DNA from: Diploscapter coronatus
Lineage: Eukaryota > Nematoda > Chromadorea > Rhabditida > Rhabditidae
Direction of reading: 5' to 3'
DNA length: 64,000 nucleotides
Assembly (NCBI GenBank): GCA_964036155.1
Contig: OZ038422.1
Coordinates: forward strand, 74,919,201-74,983,200
The notes under the pieces were generated by a model that searched no databases, was not told where the DNA came from, and saw only the letters and a list, made by a program, of their open reading frames with translations. Shown one piece after another: positions 1 through 10,934 of the stretch (position 1 is the first letter of the stretch; every line of letters begins with the position of its first letter). A program made the translations under genes and the position numbers.

Positions 1-74
1 GATGAAAAGTAAAGCAAAAACCATAAGATAGTAAATGGGCCTTTATAAAGCTGCTTACATTCACCAGTCTTCCT

Positions 75-3000
75 TCAGTCGCTGACCTGCTGCAGTTTGG
101 TGCGCACTTTCGAGCACGTGTGCGCCTGCGGGTTTCGATGTCGCGAACACAGAATCTTTCCACATCTTAAATCTAAGTGTTCATATTGTTCGTATGAAAA
201 GATCAGAAAGTTATGTTGTTTTTTTTCTCAAAACCGTCCTTTAATCATCGAATCATTATAAAATCTACTGCACACAATATGATATGACAATTCTTTCGTG
301 TGGATAATGTTTAGAGGCGCAAGTGGATTTTGAAATATGAAGCTTGATTAATGTGAGTAGGACCATATGAAATCCTAATTTTTTACCGCTTTCGAAATGG
401 ATAATAGCTCTATCAAAAGTTGTGACGTCGAAAAGACGTCTTTCGAATGATCGTTTTTGCTAACACTTTTTCGTCAGTTAAATTCGAACTCAGGATTTGA
501 TTATATCCAAACGATTGAAAATTGTCCAAAATTCCGATTTTATTGAATTTTAAACTTTTAGATGATTTTTGACAGTTCTTGTTGCGAATCAATCGAGTGC
601 CAAGAAAGGAAAGTTGTTCATCCATTAGTCGGTTGCGTTTTTGTAATGAAACGTCCCCTTGAAACTGCTTTATATTAGAGATAAACCAAAGTGACGAAAA
701 ATCGCTTTATAAAACTCGGTTCAAAAGTTTGATCCCACGTACACCCTCTAGATAGTGTTATTTATTTTCTACTAATTATTTGATTAAAGGAGACATTAAT
801 AACCTGCAGTTGAAGACAGAATTCATCTTGAAGGCACAAACGCTGCATCGAATAGAGCCGGCAGAGGCATTCGAGCGGGTCGAGCCGATCGAGTAACGCA
901 CTGCGCGGGAAGAGTTCACTCCTCTACGGGACTGAAAACAATAGAATCATAGTTTAAAAAATTGAATCAATTTAAAAAAAAAAATCTTTTTTCATATAAA
1001 GTGTAACTTCTCGAGCGCGTTATCTAAATGTACGATAAGAGAAACAGATTTTCGTAGCTCTTCCCACTTTGTTTCCGATTAAATGAACAACAAGATTCAA
1101 CCCCTTTTATGAAAGATCGAGTAAATTTTTCAAAGAGAAAAATTCGTTTCAATTATAAGTTTGATGATAAAAGTTTCCCTAAATATTTCACTTCTTAGGC
1201 CTAGGAAATAGAAGTTTCCTTTTTAGATTTGATCTTCAAATTCGTATTCCATTTATGGAAAGTGCAGAAAGATAAGCCTATGACTAACCAGGCTGAGTTT
1301 GTCGACGAGCAGCGCGTGTGCAGCGGCCTCGTCCCTGGCACTGTGCTCGTTGTCGTCGGACGAAGTCACCTCTGCCCGCTTCTCCCCGCGCGGCCTACTG
1401 CGGGGCCGAATTCGACTCATCGATGGCTGATTCTGATGTCTGTGTCTGCGCACCTGAATCCCCATCACTATTGAAGTTCTTGCTATGAAAAAAATGAGTC
1501 TCAAATGATCGAATGAAAACTAGTAAATGATTCATAATTCAAATTTTGTGATATAACACATCCATATTCTAAATACTCACCTTGAGTTTCCTGAATTCGT
1601 TGCTGAGATCGCAGACGATCATTCCTGATGACAATTCTGATGCATCTTCAGAGGGATCTTCTTCTGTCGGAGAGGAAAGAGAACGGACTATTGGCTGAAA
1701 AAAAGAATAACTATTGGGATAGACAAAAATGTCATATTCTAACAGATTCAATCGAAAATTTTTAATGATAAAAAGTGCCGAGAAAATTTTTGAAACTAAA
1801 CGCCACGATCTTTGAAACTGAAGCATGAAACTATTCCTCAGACACGAAATCATGCTCATTTCTTTTAGAATTGTATGCCTTAGAATCTCCGCAAGTGTGA
1901 AAATTTTCAGCATATTTTACCAATGAAGAACAGTTTTCACAACTTATTCCAGAAGTACCATGATTGGCTCAACTTTTCTCTCGTTACTGTGTGCTAGGTA
2001 TTGTTGCCAGATATACAATTGTTATCCAATTGATATGTCATCAAACCTTGGTATTCATAGAAACAATCTTTGGAACTTCTATGTACTAAATTTAATAACT
2101 AGAGCTGAATGCCAACTCAATATCTACGAGAAGCAAATAATTGAATTACCGTTTCATTTGCAGAGTTGCCAATGCCGGCAGACGAAGTGCATGGCTGGTC
2201 AGGTTCGTATTGTTCTTCTGCAGAATAACGAGTCGCATGACTTCTCTTTTCTATCGTTTGCTCACCGTTCTTGGAGTGATTATTAGTCTGATTAAGTGAC
2301 AGAGTCCTCTGTCTCCTGCTCTGCTGCACTTTCTGCTGCATCCTACTCCCATTCTGCTTCTCCTCCCCATTACCTCCTCCTCCATTCAGCATCCTGCCGT
2401 CCTCTGCTTCCTTCTCCGTCTCTCCTGCACTGCTGTCCTTTGCGCTCGTGTCTTCAGGCGCACTCAGACCTCTGGAATGAATTGTTTTTACTGCTTAAAG
2501 AAATTTATAAATGAGATTATGTAAGGTTTTTTTTTCAGAAAATGCATGCATTTTGAGACGAAATTGCGCTGATAAAGAAGCAAATACTGTCAACTACCCA
2601 AATGTATGGCTATGAACTTTCTAAAAACTTTTATACAAGAGACAAAAGAGTAAAAATAAATAAATAACTTTTATATGCATTTTTCCAAGTTTTAATATTT
2701 TCCACAATTGAATATGCAATTTATTACCTTCTGTACGAAGTCTTCCTTTCCTTATCACTAGTTTCGTCACTCCAAATTGCAGCTTCACTAGTCGCGTTCT
2801 GCCTGACGGCTCTTTCGTCAATCGGTCCAGTCCTCGTGAGAATGAACAACTTGAGAACAGAGCCAGCATGCACTCCAACTCGATCCAGTTCCAATTCGTT
2901 TGGCAGAGCGCGTCCTGACAATACCTGCAAATGATTCATGAAAATAAAAAATTCACTCCTACGATTTTATTTATAATTTTTCAGCTATGATTTTCGATCA

Positions 3001-3350
3001 AATATTAAATATTTTGATTTTTGAAGAAAAAAAATCATATTTTATGAGTTAGAATTCTTTGCTGAATAGTAGCAGTTTGTTGAGAAACGCCGCGCACTCC
3101 TTCACAAGGTCTCCTTGTCAGAAGACGAATAATTTCACTTCCCTATTTAATGACTTTAAAATTTGTTCAACAATCGTATCAATTGAAGAAAAATGCATAC
3201 CAAAGCCTGTCTGGAGGGAGGAATGCTCTTTCGCCTGTATATGCGATTCTTCAGCTCTGCCACTGTCTCGTACAACCTGATTCGCTCTGTAAATGTCTCC
3301 CCAGTCATGGTCTCAATTGATACCTCTACAGGCACAAGACTCGAATACAT
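75..3350 (-). CDS. ZFAND4-like protein: ubiquitin-like domain and AN1 zinc finger
   Basis: Seven exons join in phase on the minus strand: 3201-3350, 2728-2924, 2150-2471, 1581-1694, 1289-1453, 804-931 and 75-165, giving 388 residues. Residues 1 to about 80 form a ubiquitin-like fold (VSIETMTGETF, then LKLFILTRTGPIDERAV), closest in my memory to the N-terminus of ZFAND4/AN1-type proteins. The middle is low-complexity, rich in Ser, Glu and Gln. The C-terminus, split across the last two exons, has a complete AN1 zinc finger: C345, C348, C358, C360, C365, H368, H374, C376. AN1 proteins bind zinc and usually act in ubiquitin or proteasome pathways; the exact role of ZFAND4 is poorly known. The chosen ATG lies 10 nt behind an ATTTTCAG acceptor, fitting trans-splicing, although an upstream exon is possible. 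The family call is strong, the orthology moderate. Confidence 0.8.
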
Positions 3351-4132
3351 CTTGAAGGGCCTGAAAATATTCAATATTAGGAAAGTAGAAAAATAATCAG
3401 TCAGATATTCCATCGTTTAAAAACGATTTTATACCCAGTAAAAGTGATTTTCCAGTTGATAAAATAATTTATTTCCATGAATGGTTTAACTTTAATTTGA
3501 TACCTTAGTAGTCCTTTATGTAACAAGAGGAATGAGCATTAGCTTATTGAAATGTAGACGTTTACAAAGATGATCATAACCAACTCTCCTAAGGCACTAT
3601 ATTGGATTATTGTTTGGACGATATCTGATCACTGGCAATCAATCACTGAATCACCGAATTGTCGATATTTCTCACTCGAATGAACATAATCACTAAAAAC
3701 TAAAAAAATGGGAGAAATGAAAATCTACTCAATGCTTGAATCCAGGGAGAATATTGAAAAGACTGGCAAGAAAAGTTAGCTCATTAGATATTTTCCTCTG
3801 GATAAAAGCATATTATAATATATCTATATACTTCTAAGTCAAATTCTGAAGAAAGATAAAAAAAATAATCTAAATCTAGCATCTAAATTCGATGAACTTA
3901 TTTTGTTTTCCTCATGCTATAGTGCTGAAAATATATTGTAATAAGAATGCACGAAGAAAATCGAAGAGTCGCTTTGAGGTGAACAAAATTGGTCAATTGA
4001 CGCTGAGCTGAGCATAAAGCAATCAAAAGATAAATAAGTGAACAGGCCCGTGACTTTGCATTTATTGCACTCTGCTTCAGTCACTCAGTAGAAGAGATTA
4101 CAAACTTTCACAATTATTATGTTCCATATCGA
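3351..4132. other. Intergenic, no gene seen
   Basis: AT-rich sequence upstream of the ZFAND4-like gene. The acceptor ATTTTCAG at 3361-3368 (read on the minus strand) is a candidate spliced-leader site. I see no coding region or clear repeat in the rest. Confidence 0.5.
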
Positions 4133-4370
4133 GTAGTAACTACACAGAATAAAGTAAATTCTTATGCTCGTTATTTTGGATAACTTCTTGGCTTCAGATT
4201 TTTGCGATTAACCCATCTGAAAAGTCATTTGAAATATTCGACTACAATACTCGACAAATTTCAAGAGGTTTTATCAAAAGATCCATGGATGATCGATTCA
4301 AAGAATTTTATAGGTCCAGTTCCTCTTGAATGGCGTGAAGTTGGAAAATTGGAATAAAAATAAAGCTTGA
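4133..4370 (+). pseudogene. Degraded fragment of the kelch gene found at 44.8-46.0 kb
   Basis: This stretch matches, base for base over long runs, the end of one exon, the following intron and the next exon of the minus-strand kelch gene at 45.5-45.75 kb. Residues such as RQISRGFIKRSMDDR parallel RQISRGLINKSMNDR. One extra T near GATCGATTCAAAG breaks the frame. At the word GAATGGCG the copy jumps to sequence resembling the last kelch exon (EWREVGKLE then stop against EWREIGKLNI then stop), so an internal part was deleted, perhaps by recombination at that repeated word. Intron sequence is retained, so this is a DNA-level copy and not a retrocopy. Confidence 0.75.
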
Positions 4371-4619
4371 TTACAATAATCTCAGATTTCATATGGAAAT
4401 GTTATTCAATAAAATGAAATAATAATTAAATTTTAATGCACGTGATACAGACAACTCTCAAAGACATCCAAAAGTGATGAGGGATAATTGCAACTGAAAT
4501 AAATTATTTAAATATTTCTTAAAATGAAAACTTCTTACTCTCTCATCCTTCTCTGCATATTGTTGAGGGACAATAAAGCTTCTACTGAACTCACAAGCAT
4601 ACTATCACCAATATCTACA

Positions 4620-5638
4620 AATTCAGCTATCCCCTTTCTCTCTCAACTTAGACCGAAAAATTCAAAAGAACGCGCTATGACTATAACGAGGTCACTCTCA
4701 GGCACTCAGGCAAGCTCGACTCGCAACATTGGATAATATTCATCCTTCGTGCGATATCCATTGCTGCATCTTCCTCATCATATCTCATCATGAGCGAGAA
4801 AGACACTGAGAAATTAAGAGACGAAAAGAAAGAAAGAGAAACCAATAGATCATCGGATTTAGCCAGGGATGAAAGCATGTTCCTGTGGAAGAGTGGATAT
4901 GATCCTCGCCTCTCAATGGCAAGTGGTGATATGAGAGATGATGTGAGTGGTGTCCGAGTTCAACTACTCTCAAAGTGACATGAAATTACTTTTGCAAAAA
5001 TTATAATATCTCAAAAATTGAATGTTCCTTCCAAAATTCTAGTTTTTTTCAAATATTTTGTAAGGGCTACACTTTTGCGGACATTCAAATACTTCATCAG
5101 AAATGTAAAAATTCACAAGAATATAAATTTTTGCTTGAAATTTAAAATTTGTAAGTAAATTGGGGGGTAAATTTGGTATGGAAAAGTAGTCCTTACAAAA
5201 TATTTGAAAAAAAACTAGAATTTTGGAAGGAACATTCAATTTTTGAGATATTATAATTTTTGCAAAAGTAATTTCATGTCACTTTGAGAGTAGTTGAATT
5301 CGGACACCACTCACATCATCTCTCATATCACCACTTGCCATTGAGAGCCGAGGATCATATCCACTCTTCCACAGGAACATGCTTTCATCCCTGGCTAAAT
5401 CCGATGATCTATTGGTTTCTCTTTCTTTCTTTTCGTCTCTTAATTTCTCAGTGTCTTTCTCGCTCATGATGAGATATGATGAGGAAGATGCAGCAATGGA
5501 TATCGCACGAAGGATGAATATTATCCAATGTTGCGAGTCGAGCTTGCGTGAGTGCCCGGGAGTGACCTCGTTATAGTCATAGCGCGTTCTTTTGAATTTT
5601 TCGGTCTAAGTTGAGAGAGAAAGGGGATAGCTGAATTA
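4620..5638. repeat. Large near-perfect palindrome (two 449 bp arms, 122 bp spacer)
   Basis: Left arm 4620-5068 and right arm 5191-5638 are reverse complements. Paired positions sum to about 10258 along the whole length, so there are no indels, and only scattered substitutions are visible (for example near 4700 against 5558). Each arm carries the same short open frame, which I cannot match to a known protein. It could be a foldback transposon or an inverted duplication. Transcription would give a long hairpin able to feed small-RNA pathways. Confidence 0.9.
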
Positions 5639-6396
5639 GAATTTCTTCGCTTTGCGATTTTTAGATAGAAATATATTGATTAAATTATCATCTTTCTATT
5701 TGACACTTCTTTCATTAATACACATAAGTTGAAAATTAATAGTAAAAAAATTTTTTTTTAATAGTTTTGAACAAAATTTGAATTAGATTACGAAGTCTAC
5801 TCAAAATTACCTTTTTCCTTATCATTGGGGCAGAGCCCCCCGACTCCCTGAACTTTCCTTTCCCAGAAAGTGCAGTTCTGAAAGAAAACCACCACCACCA
5901 ACAACGCAACAACAGCAGCAGTTTTATTGAACTGCTAAAATACTCGTTTATTTTATTGTGTGCAATTTCTCTACAAAAGTTTATCTCAACAGAATCCAAC
6001 TCCCAATCTAACAGCACCCATCTTTGTGCTTGGATCTTCAAACGCTTATGAATCTCTGAAAGCTAAAGACCTTGATACCTCAATTCGAGCTCACCTTTTG
6101 ATTCTCCTCCCATCTTCTTATCTCTCTGTTACATCATATCATTTATCCGTACTTCCTTCTCATCAGATCCTTCCCCTCTGTCAAGAACAATTGAGCTCCA
6201 AATTCATTTATCTTTACTTCCGACTTACTATTTTCACAACTCGTCAGACCCTAGGGAAGACGATCGTCAGAGACCCCTTATGACCTACCCCCTATAGTTT
6301 ATCGTCGTCTGGCGAAAGTACTCCCTAGATCTGTAACTCGTCGAAATTTTCGTAACGCTATGTCCCCCATTTCGTCCTGAAAATGTAGAATTTTCA
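5639..6396. other. Intergenic, no gene seen
   Basis: The first part is AT-rich; 5890-6300 is pyrimidine-rich with short fortuitous frames. It ends in the acceptor ATTTTCAG (to 6397), five bases before the start codon of the next gene, which fits a trans-splice site. Confidence 0.45.
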
Positions 6397-6402
6397 GCGA
6401 AC

Positions 6403-9400
6403 ATGCCCCGTAAAGCAGTGCGTAGTTGTGTGACCGACAGAAAAGTGCTGAAGCCGGTTCAGCAGGTCGGGTATTGCGAAATTTGCTATAAATTTTGAAG
6501 ATTCTTTTTCTAAAACTTACTTTCGTGAATCAAAAGATTTAAAAAATCCACTTCGAGAAAATTTCCCAAATATTTACCACAACAAAAATTGGACAATGAA
6601 TTTTGACTTAAAATAAAAAAAAAAGTCTCATGTTCAGTCTGTGAAGGACGAAGAGATGGATGATGAAAAGCCGACCGACTTGAACGACAAGAAGAAACAG
6701 GTTGCTCCCAGGTTAGTCAAATCTAAAAATTCCTGAAGTGCTACAATTTTCTAGAAAAAGAGACGTTTCACTAATAAAATGAGAGTTTATCAGAAAAAAT
6801 TCAATGCAAAAGGTCAACAAATCGTTTTTTTAATCAAATCGAATTTTCTAAAAGAATTATATGAAGAAGGTATTCTCCGAGAATGTAGAGAAATCGAAAA
6901 TAATTCCAGAACGACCCGCAAGCGCCCCACGGTCAACTACACGGAGGACGACGAGGAAGAAGCCCCCGCACCGAAGAGACGCGGTCGTCCGCCCAAGTCG
7001 GGTGCCATCAGACCAAAGGATGAGGAAGAACAGGCCATTCCAAGGTTAGTCGGATCTAAAAAAACTCCTGAAATTCTGCAAATTTTCTAGAAAAAAACGT
7101 TTCACTAATAAAATGAGAGTTTATCAAAAAATTCAAAGCAAAAGGTCAACAAATCGTTTTTAAATTAAATCGAATTTTCTAAAAGAATTATATGAAAAAT
7201 GCTAGAATTCTCAGGAAATGTAAAAAATCGAAAATAATTTCAGAGAGTCCCGCAAGTGCCTGGCTGTCAACTACACTGAAGAGGATGATGAAGATGAGGT
7301 GGAAAAAAAATTCAATTTGTTGAAAACTCATTCCACTTTTTCATGTTGCTATGTCTTAAAATAAATCAATTTGTTAATAATTATGATGTATCTTTATCAA
7401 CCAATTACTAATCAACCCAAGCTAGCATCTAACCCAGAAAGGTTTACTCACGAAGGAACTTTTTTGTTCAAATTTGGATTTCCAAATACATAAATGAAAC
7501 AATTTTTTTTTCAAAAACACGACAATTAAAACAAAAACAAAGGTTTTTTTTTCAAAATATTCATTTTAGTTGAAATATACCAAAACAGTTATTGAAATTT
7601 TAAGTGAAAACGTGTCAAAATATCGCTTTTATGGTAACTTCAACTAGTTTTTCAAGTTAAAATTTTCTGAAACATTTTTTTCGAGATCTTCATAGCCGAT
7701 TTGGTAGTTTATCTGAGAATCTGGTCTTGAAATTAAACTTTGAAAGTTGATCTTCATTGAAAAATGCACTTTTATAGGATCTATGATCTGAAATAGCCAA
7801 AATAATTACTATATTTAATGCCATAGCGGATCGAATCTATTTTCTAAAAAAAATAAAGATAATAAATTTCCAGCCCGATGCATCGTCAGAAGCCGACGCT
7901 GCTGAGGTCTTTGCGAGCAAATCTGGAAGCAAGAAAAACCCGATTCACGTGTTCATGAAGGACGATTCGCCTGAAGTAAATCAATTAGCGGAAAAATCGA
8001 TTTTATTTTAATTTATTCAGATCGATAATTGCCTGCTGTGCCTACCTCTCCCACCACATGCAATCATCCAGGTAATTTTTTAAATCAAAATAATTTTTAA
8101 ACCTTATTTCAGTCTGATTGGAAATTCAATGAAAGAGCTGGAGATGCAATCGTTCGGAAATTGGAAGGCTCAAAGGATGGTGATTTCATTCGTCATGGAC
8201 TCTCCACGCCAAAATTCAGGAGAGTGGGACCGAAGAACCGTCTCGAACAAGGATATTGCCGAGTCTCGGGAAGGAACGTTGCCAACTACAGTAATAATCA
8301 TATTCCTTTTTTCAATTCTATCGATTTTTCAGGACAAACGAGGACTGCAGGCAAACGTGGAATTGCAAAATCCATACGCGAGAAGGTGTTCGGCGGTGAT
8401 GGTTTCAAAATTTCTGATTCCATCGGTCATATTGTGGGAGAGGTGCTCGGCGGCTCAGATGAACTGGACAATCTCTTCATCCAAAATTCTGAGGTAAAAT
8501 GAAAATGATTTTTTTTTCGAAACAATTATAAATTTAGATCAATTGGGCAATGGCCCCATTTGAAATCAATTTGGCCGATGCCCTTGTGATGGACGACGAG
8601 CATTTTGCCGACATGTTCTGGAGGTTAGTTAAACTGTTTAGTCAAAACTTTTTAATTATGTTTTAGAATGCTTTACGAAAAATCGAACAAAACCACACGC
8701 CCAGACCAGGTCGAAGTCTCCATTCGAATCGTCCTTCGCGGTGGCTTCACTGGAGAAATTCATTTCGTGATGCTGAACAGGACGGGGTAATTTGTTATTT
8801 TAGTTAATAATAATTTGAATAAATTTTAGAAGAATCGCTGAATCTTTGGCAAGTGGAAATGTGACGATGGAATCGAGAAAGGTAATGCATACTCGTTAGT
8901 TATTAATAAATCTCGAAGTTGGAGAGCACATACTTGATCCATTTTTAAAATATGAATGGCTGATTCATTAACAAATTTTAGGGAGATGACAAGAATCGAC
9001 GGACCCGGCCCGCCTTCAGTTCAGAAGTAATTTACATAAATATTCAAAATGCAATACATATTTTAGTTAAAATTAGAATCCTTATTATTTTAAATATTTT
9101 CTGTACGACTTAATTTGACTAGCTGCCATAAATTAGATTAAAAAATCTTTCGATTATAAATAATATTGAGAAAATTTTGGGTCTTCTCTTCATTCGACGA
9201 ATTTCTGAATCACCTACACATCAAGTATCCTGAGTGGGAGGGAGTGAGGAATGGGGAAGCAAATTCTAAGGGCTTTTTCACTCCTAACCATTTCTCCAAT
9301 CATGGAACTGAACAATCGCGAATTTCATCCGCCAGATTCAGACTGGACAAATTGCAAAGTATTCAAGAAATGATATTGAATTGAACACAATCATTTTTAG

Positions 9401-10934
9401 AATCCAACGAGAGAAGGTGGATTGGACAAACAGGCAGATCCGCAATTCTGGGTGCCAATCAATATAAAGGCTATGATGTCGGCCACATTATCCCTGGATT
9501 TCTCTTTGGATCTGATGACGTGGAAAATCTGTTCTGCCAAAATTCGGAGGTAATTGCAAATTATTTTTTATGTATTGAAATTCTTGATTTAGTACAACAG
9601 AACAATGGGGTACAGCTTCGAGGCAGGTTTGAGGGTTACTGTGAAAGAGATGATGGAAAAGGGAAAAGCGATAAAGAAGCCAGTGCTCGTTGAATACGTA
9701 ATGGAGTAGGTTTTGAATAGAATAATTTAGACAAGTACAAATATTTCAGACGTTTCTATGATGATCCAAATCGCGCCGACATTCCTTCTTCCTTGAACTA
9801 CGGATACCGATTCCGGATTGGAGGCCAAGTACTTCATCAATGCACCTTCCAACTGCTCAACCCATCATCGTAAGTTAGCCTATTGTTAAATATTTAGGTC
9901 ATCATAAATAGTATTAATATTTACTGTTTAAGAAATAAAAATAAACTTATTATATAATTTTTTTTTTACATTTTAAACATCAATATATCCTATTTTCAGC
10001 GCATATGACGATGTTTTGCAAAATGCGTCAAAATACGTCAAAAACCCATTTGTGATCTGCAGAAGAGGAGTCGACTCAGCGGTTTGGGAATATGAAAGAG
10101 AAAAAGAGGTATGTTAAATTTTAACTAAAATCGACGATTGATTTGTTTAGGATATTGGTACTGAAGCTCGATACTTTTGTATTTATTGTAAATACACCAC
10201 GGCGCGCTCGGACACTTTGAATGAGCATATGAGAACGTACGTTCTGTCGTATTTGAATAAGACATTATAGTACAATTAGCTCATTATTGTTCATAATTTC
10301 ATTTAAACTCCAAATATGTAAGAGCGAACATGACTCAAATTAAATCGAATTCGATTTAGTTTAAAAAATAAATATTTTCAGCCACAATAACGAGAAATCA
10401 TGCAGATGCGATGAATGCGGCGAGTTTTTTACACATCAATCCGGACTGAACAGACACAGGGGAACGTATGTCAACTTAAATAAATATGGAGGAATTTAGT
10501 ATTTTCAGACACACAGGCGGAAAACGGCACAAATGCAAAGAGTGTGGAGAAGAATTTTCAAGATCAGATACACTGGCAAGGCACAGGGGAACGTATGTCA
10601 ACTTAAATAAATATGAAGGAATTTAGTATTTTCAGACACACAGGCGAAAAACAGCACGAATGCAAAGAGTGTGGAAAGGCGTTTGCAAGATCAGACTCTC
10701 TTCAAAGTCACACGAGAATGTACGAATTTATTTTAATTAAAATAATGATTACACTTTTTAGACACAACAAAAACGGAACCAAGTTGAAATGTCCAGTGTG
10801 TTCAACAGGATGTATTCGCGATGACACTCTGAAAAGGCACATCAAAAACAGGTAATAGAACTTTATGTCAAGCATTTTAAATGTTTTAATAATTTAGGCA
10901 TCCGAATGAATTTGCTCAACTCTGCCCTATTTGA
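6403..10934 (+). CDS. AT-hook / double endonuclease-like / C2H2 zinc-finger fusion protein
   Basis: About 23 exons join in phase to about 736 residues: 6403-6465, 6638-6711, 6910-7044, 7244-7298, 7874-7975, 8021-8071, 8113-8290, 8333-8493, 8538-8623, 8667-8786, 8830-8881, 8982-9026, about 9226-9358, 9401-9549, 9593-9705, 9750-9869, 10000-10108, 10151-10236, 10382-10465, 10509-10592, 10636-10719, 10762-10851 and 10898-10934. The N-terminus has an AT-hook (KRRGRPPKSG, about residues 68-77) and acidic tracts. Two related domains follow, about 161-340 and 375-545, with the DNA/RNA non-specific endonuclease pattern: domain 1 RTAGK, SIGHIVG, NLFIQN; domain 2 GQTGRSA, YDVGHIIPG, NLFCQN. Five C2H2 fingers (about 590-725) close the protein, joined by TGEK-like linkers. 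The weakest joint is the start of exon 13, so two adjacent genes remain possible. Nuclease activity and target are inferred only. Confidence 0.72.
6712..7298 (+). repeat. Tandem duplication of an intron-exon unit within the fusion gene
   Basis: Intron 6712-6909 and the start of the exon after it are repeated as intron 7045-7243 and exon 7244-7298. The introns share long runs (for example CGTTTCACTAATAAAATGAG). The exons share the peptide pattern VNYTE followed by acidic residues. The AT-hook is present only in the first copy. Confidence 0.85.
10466..10719 (+). repeat. Recent tandem duplication of a one-finger exon with its intron (127 bp unit)
   Basis: Units 10466-10592 and 10593-10719 each hold a 43 nt intron plus an 84 nt exon coding one zinc finger. 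The two introns differ at a single base. The exons are similar but more diverged, especially in the recognition helix (RSDTLAR against RSDSLQS). Confidence 0.9.

Noticed and set aside
4524..4736. Short frame starting with a signal-peptide-like stretch (MKTSYSLILLCILL)
   Set aside because: It runs into the palindrome arm, has no family match, and no convincing downstream exon; the hydrophobic start may be chance.
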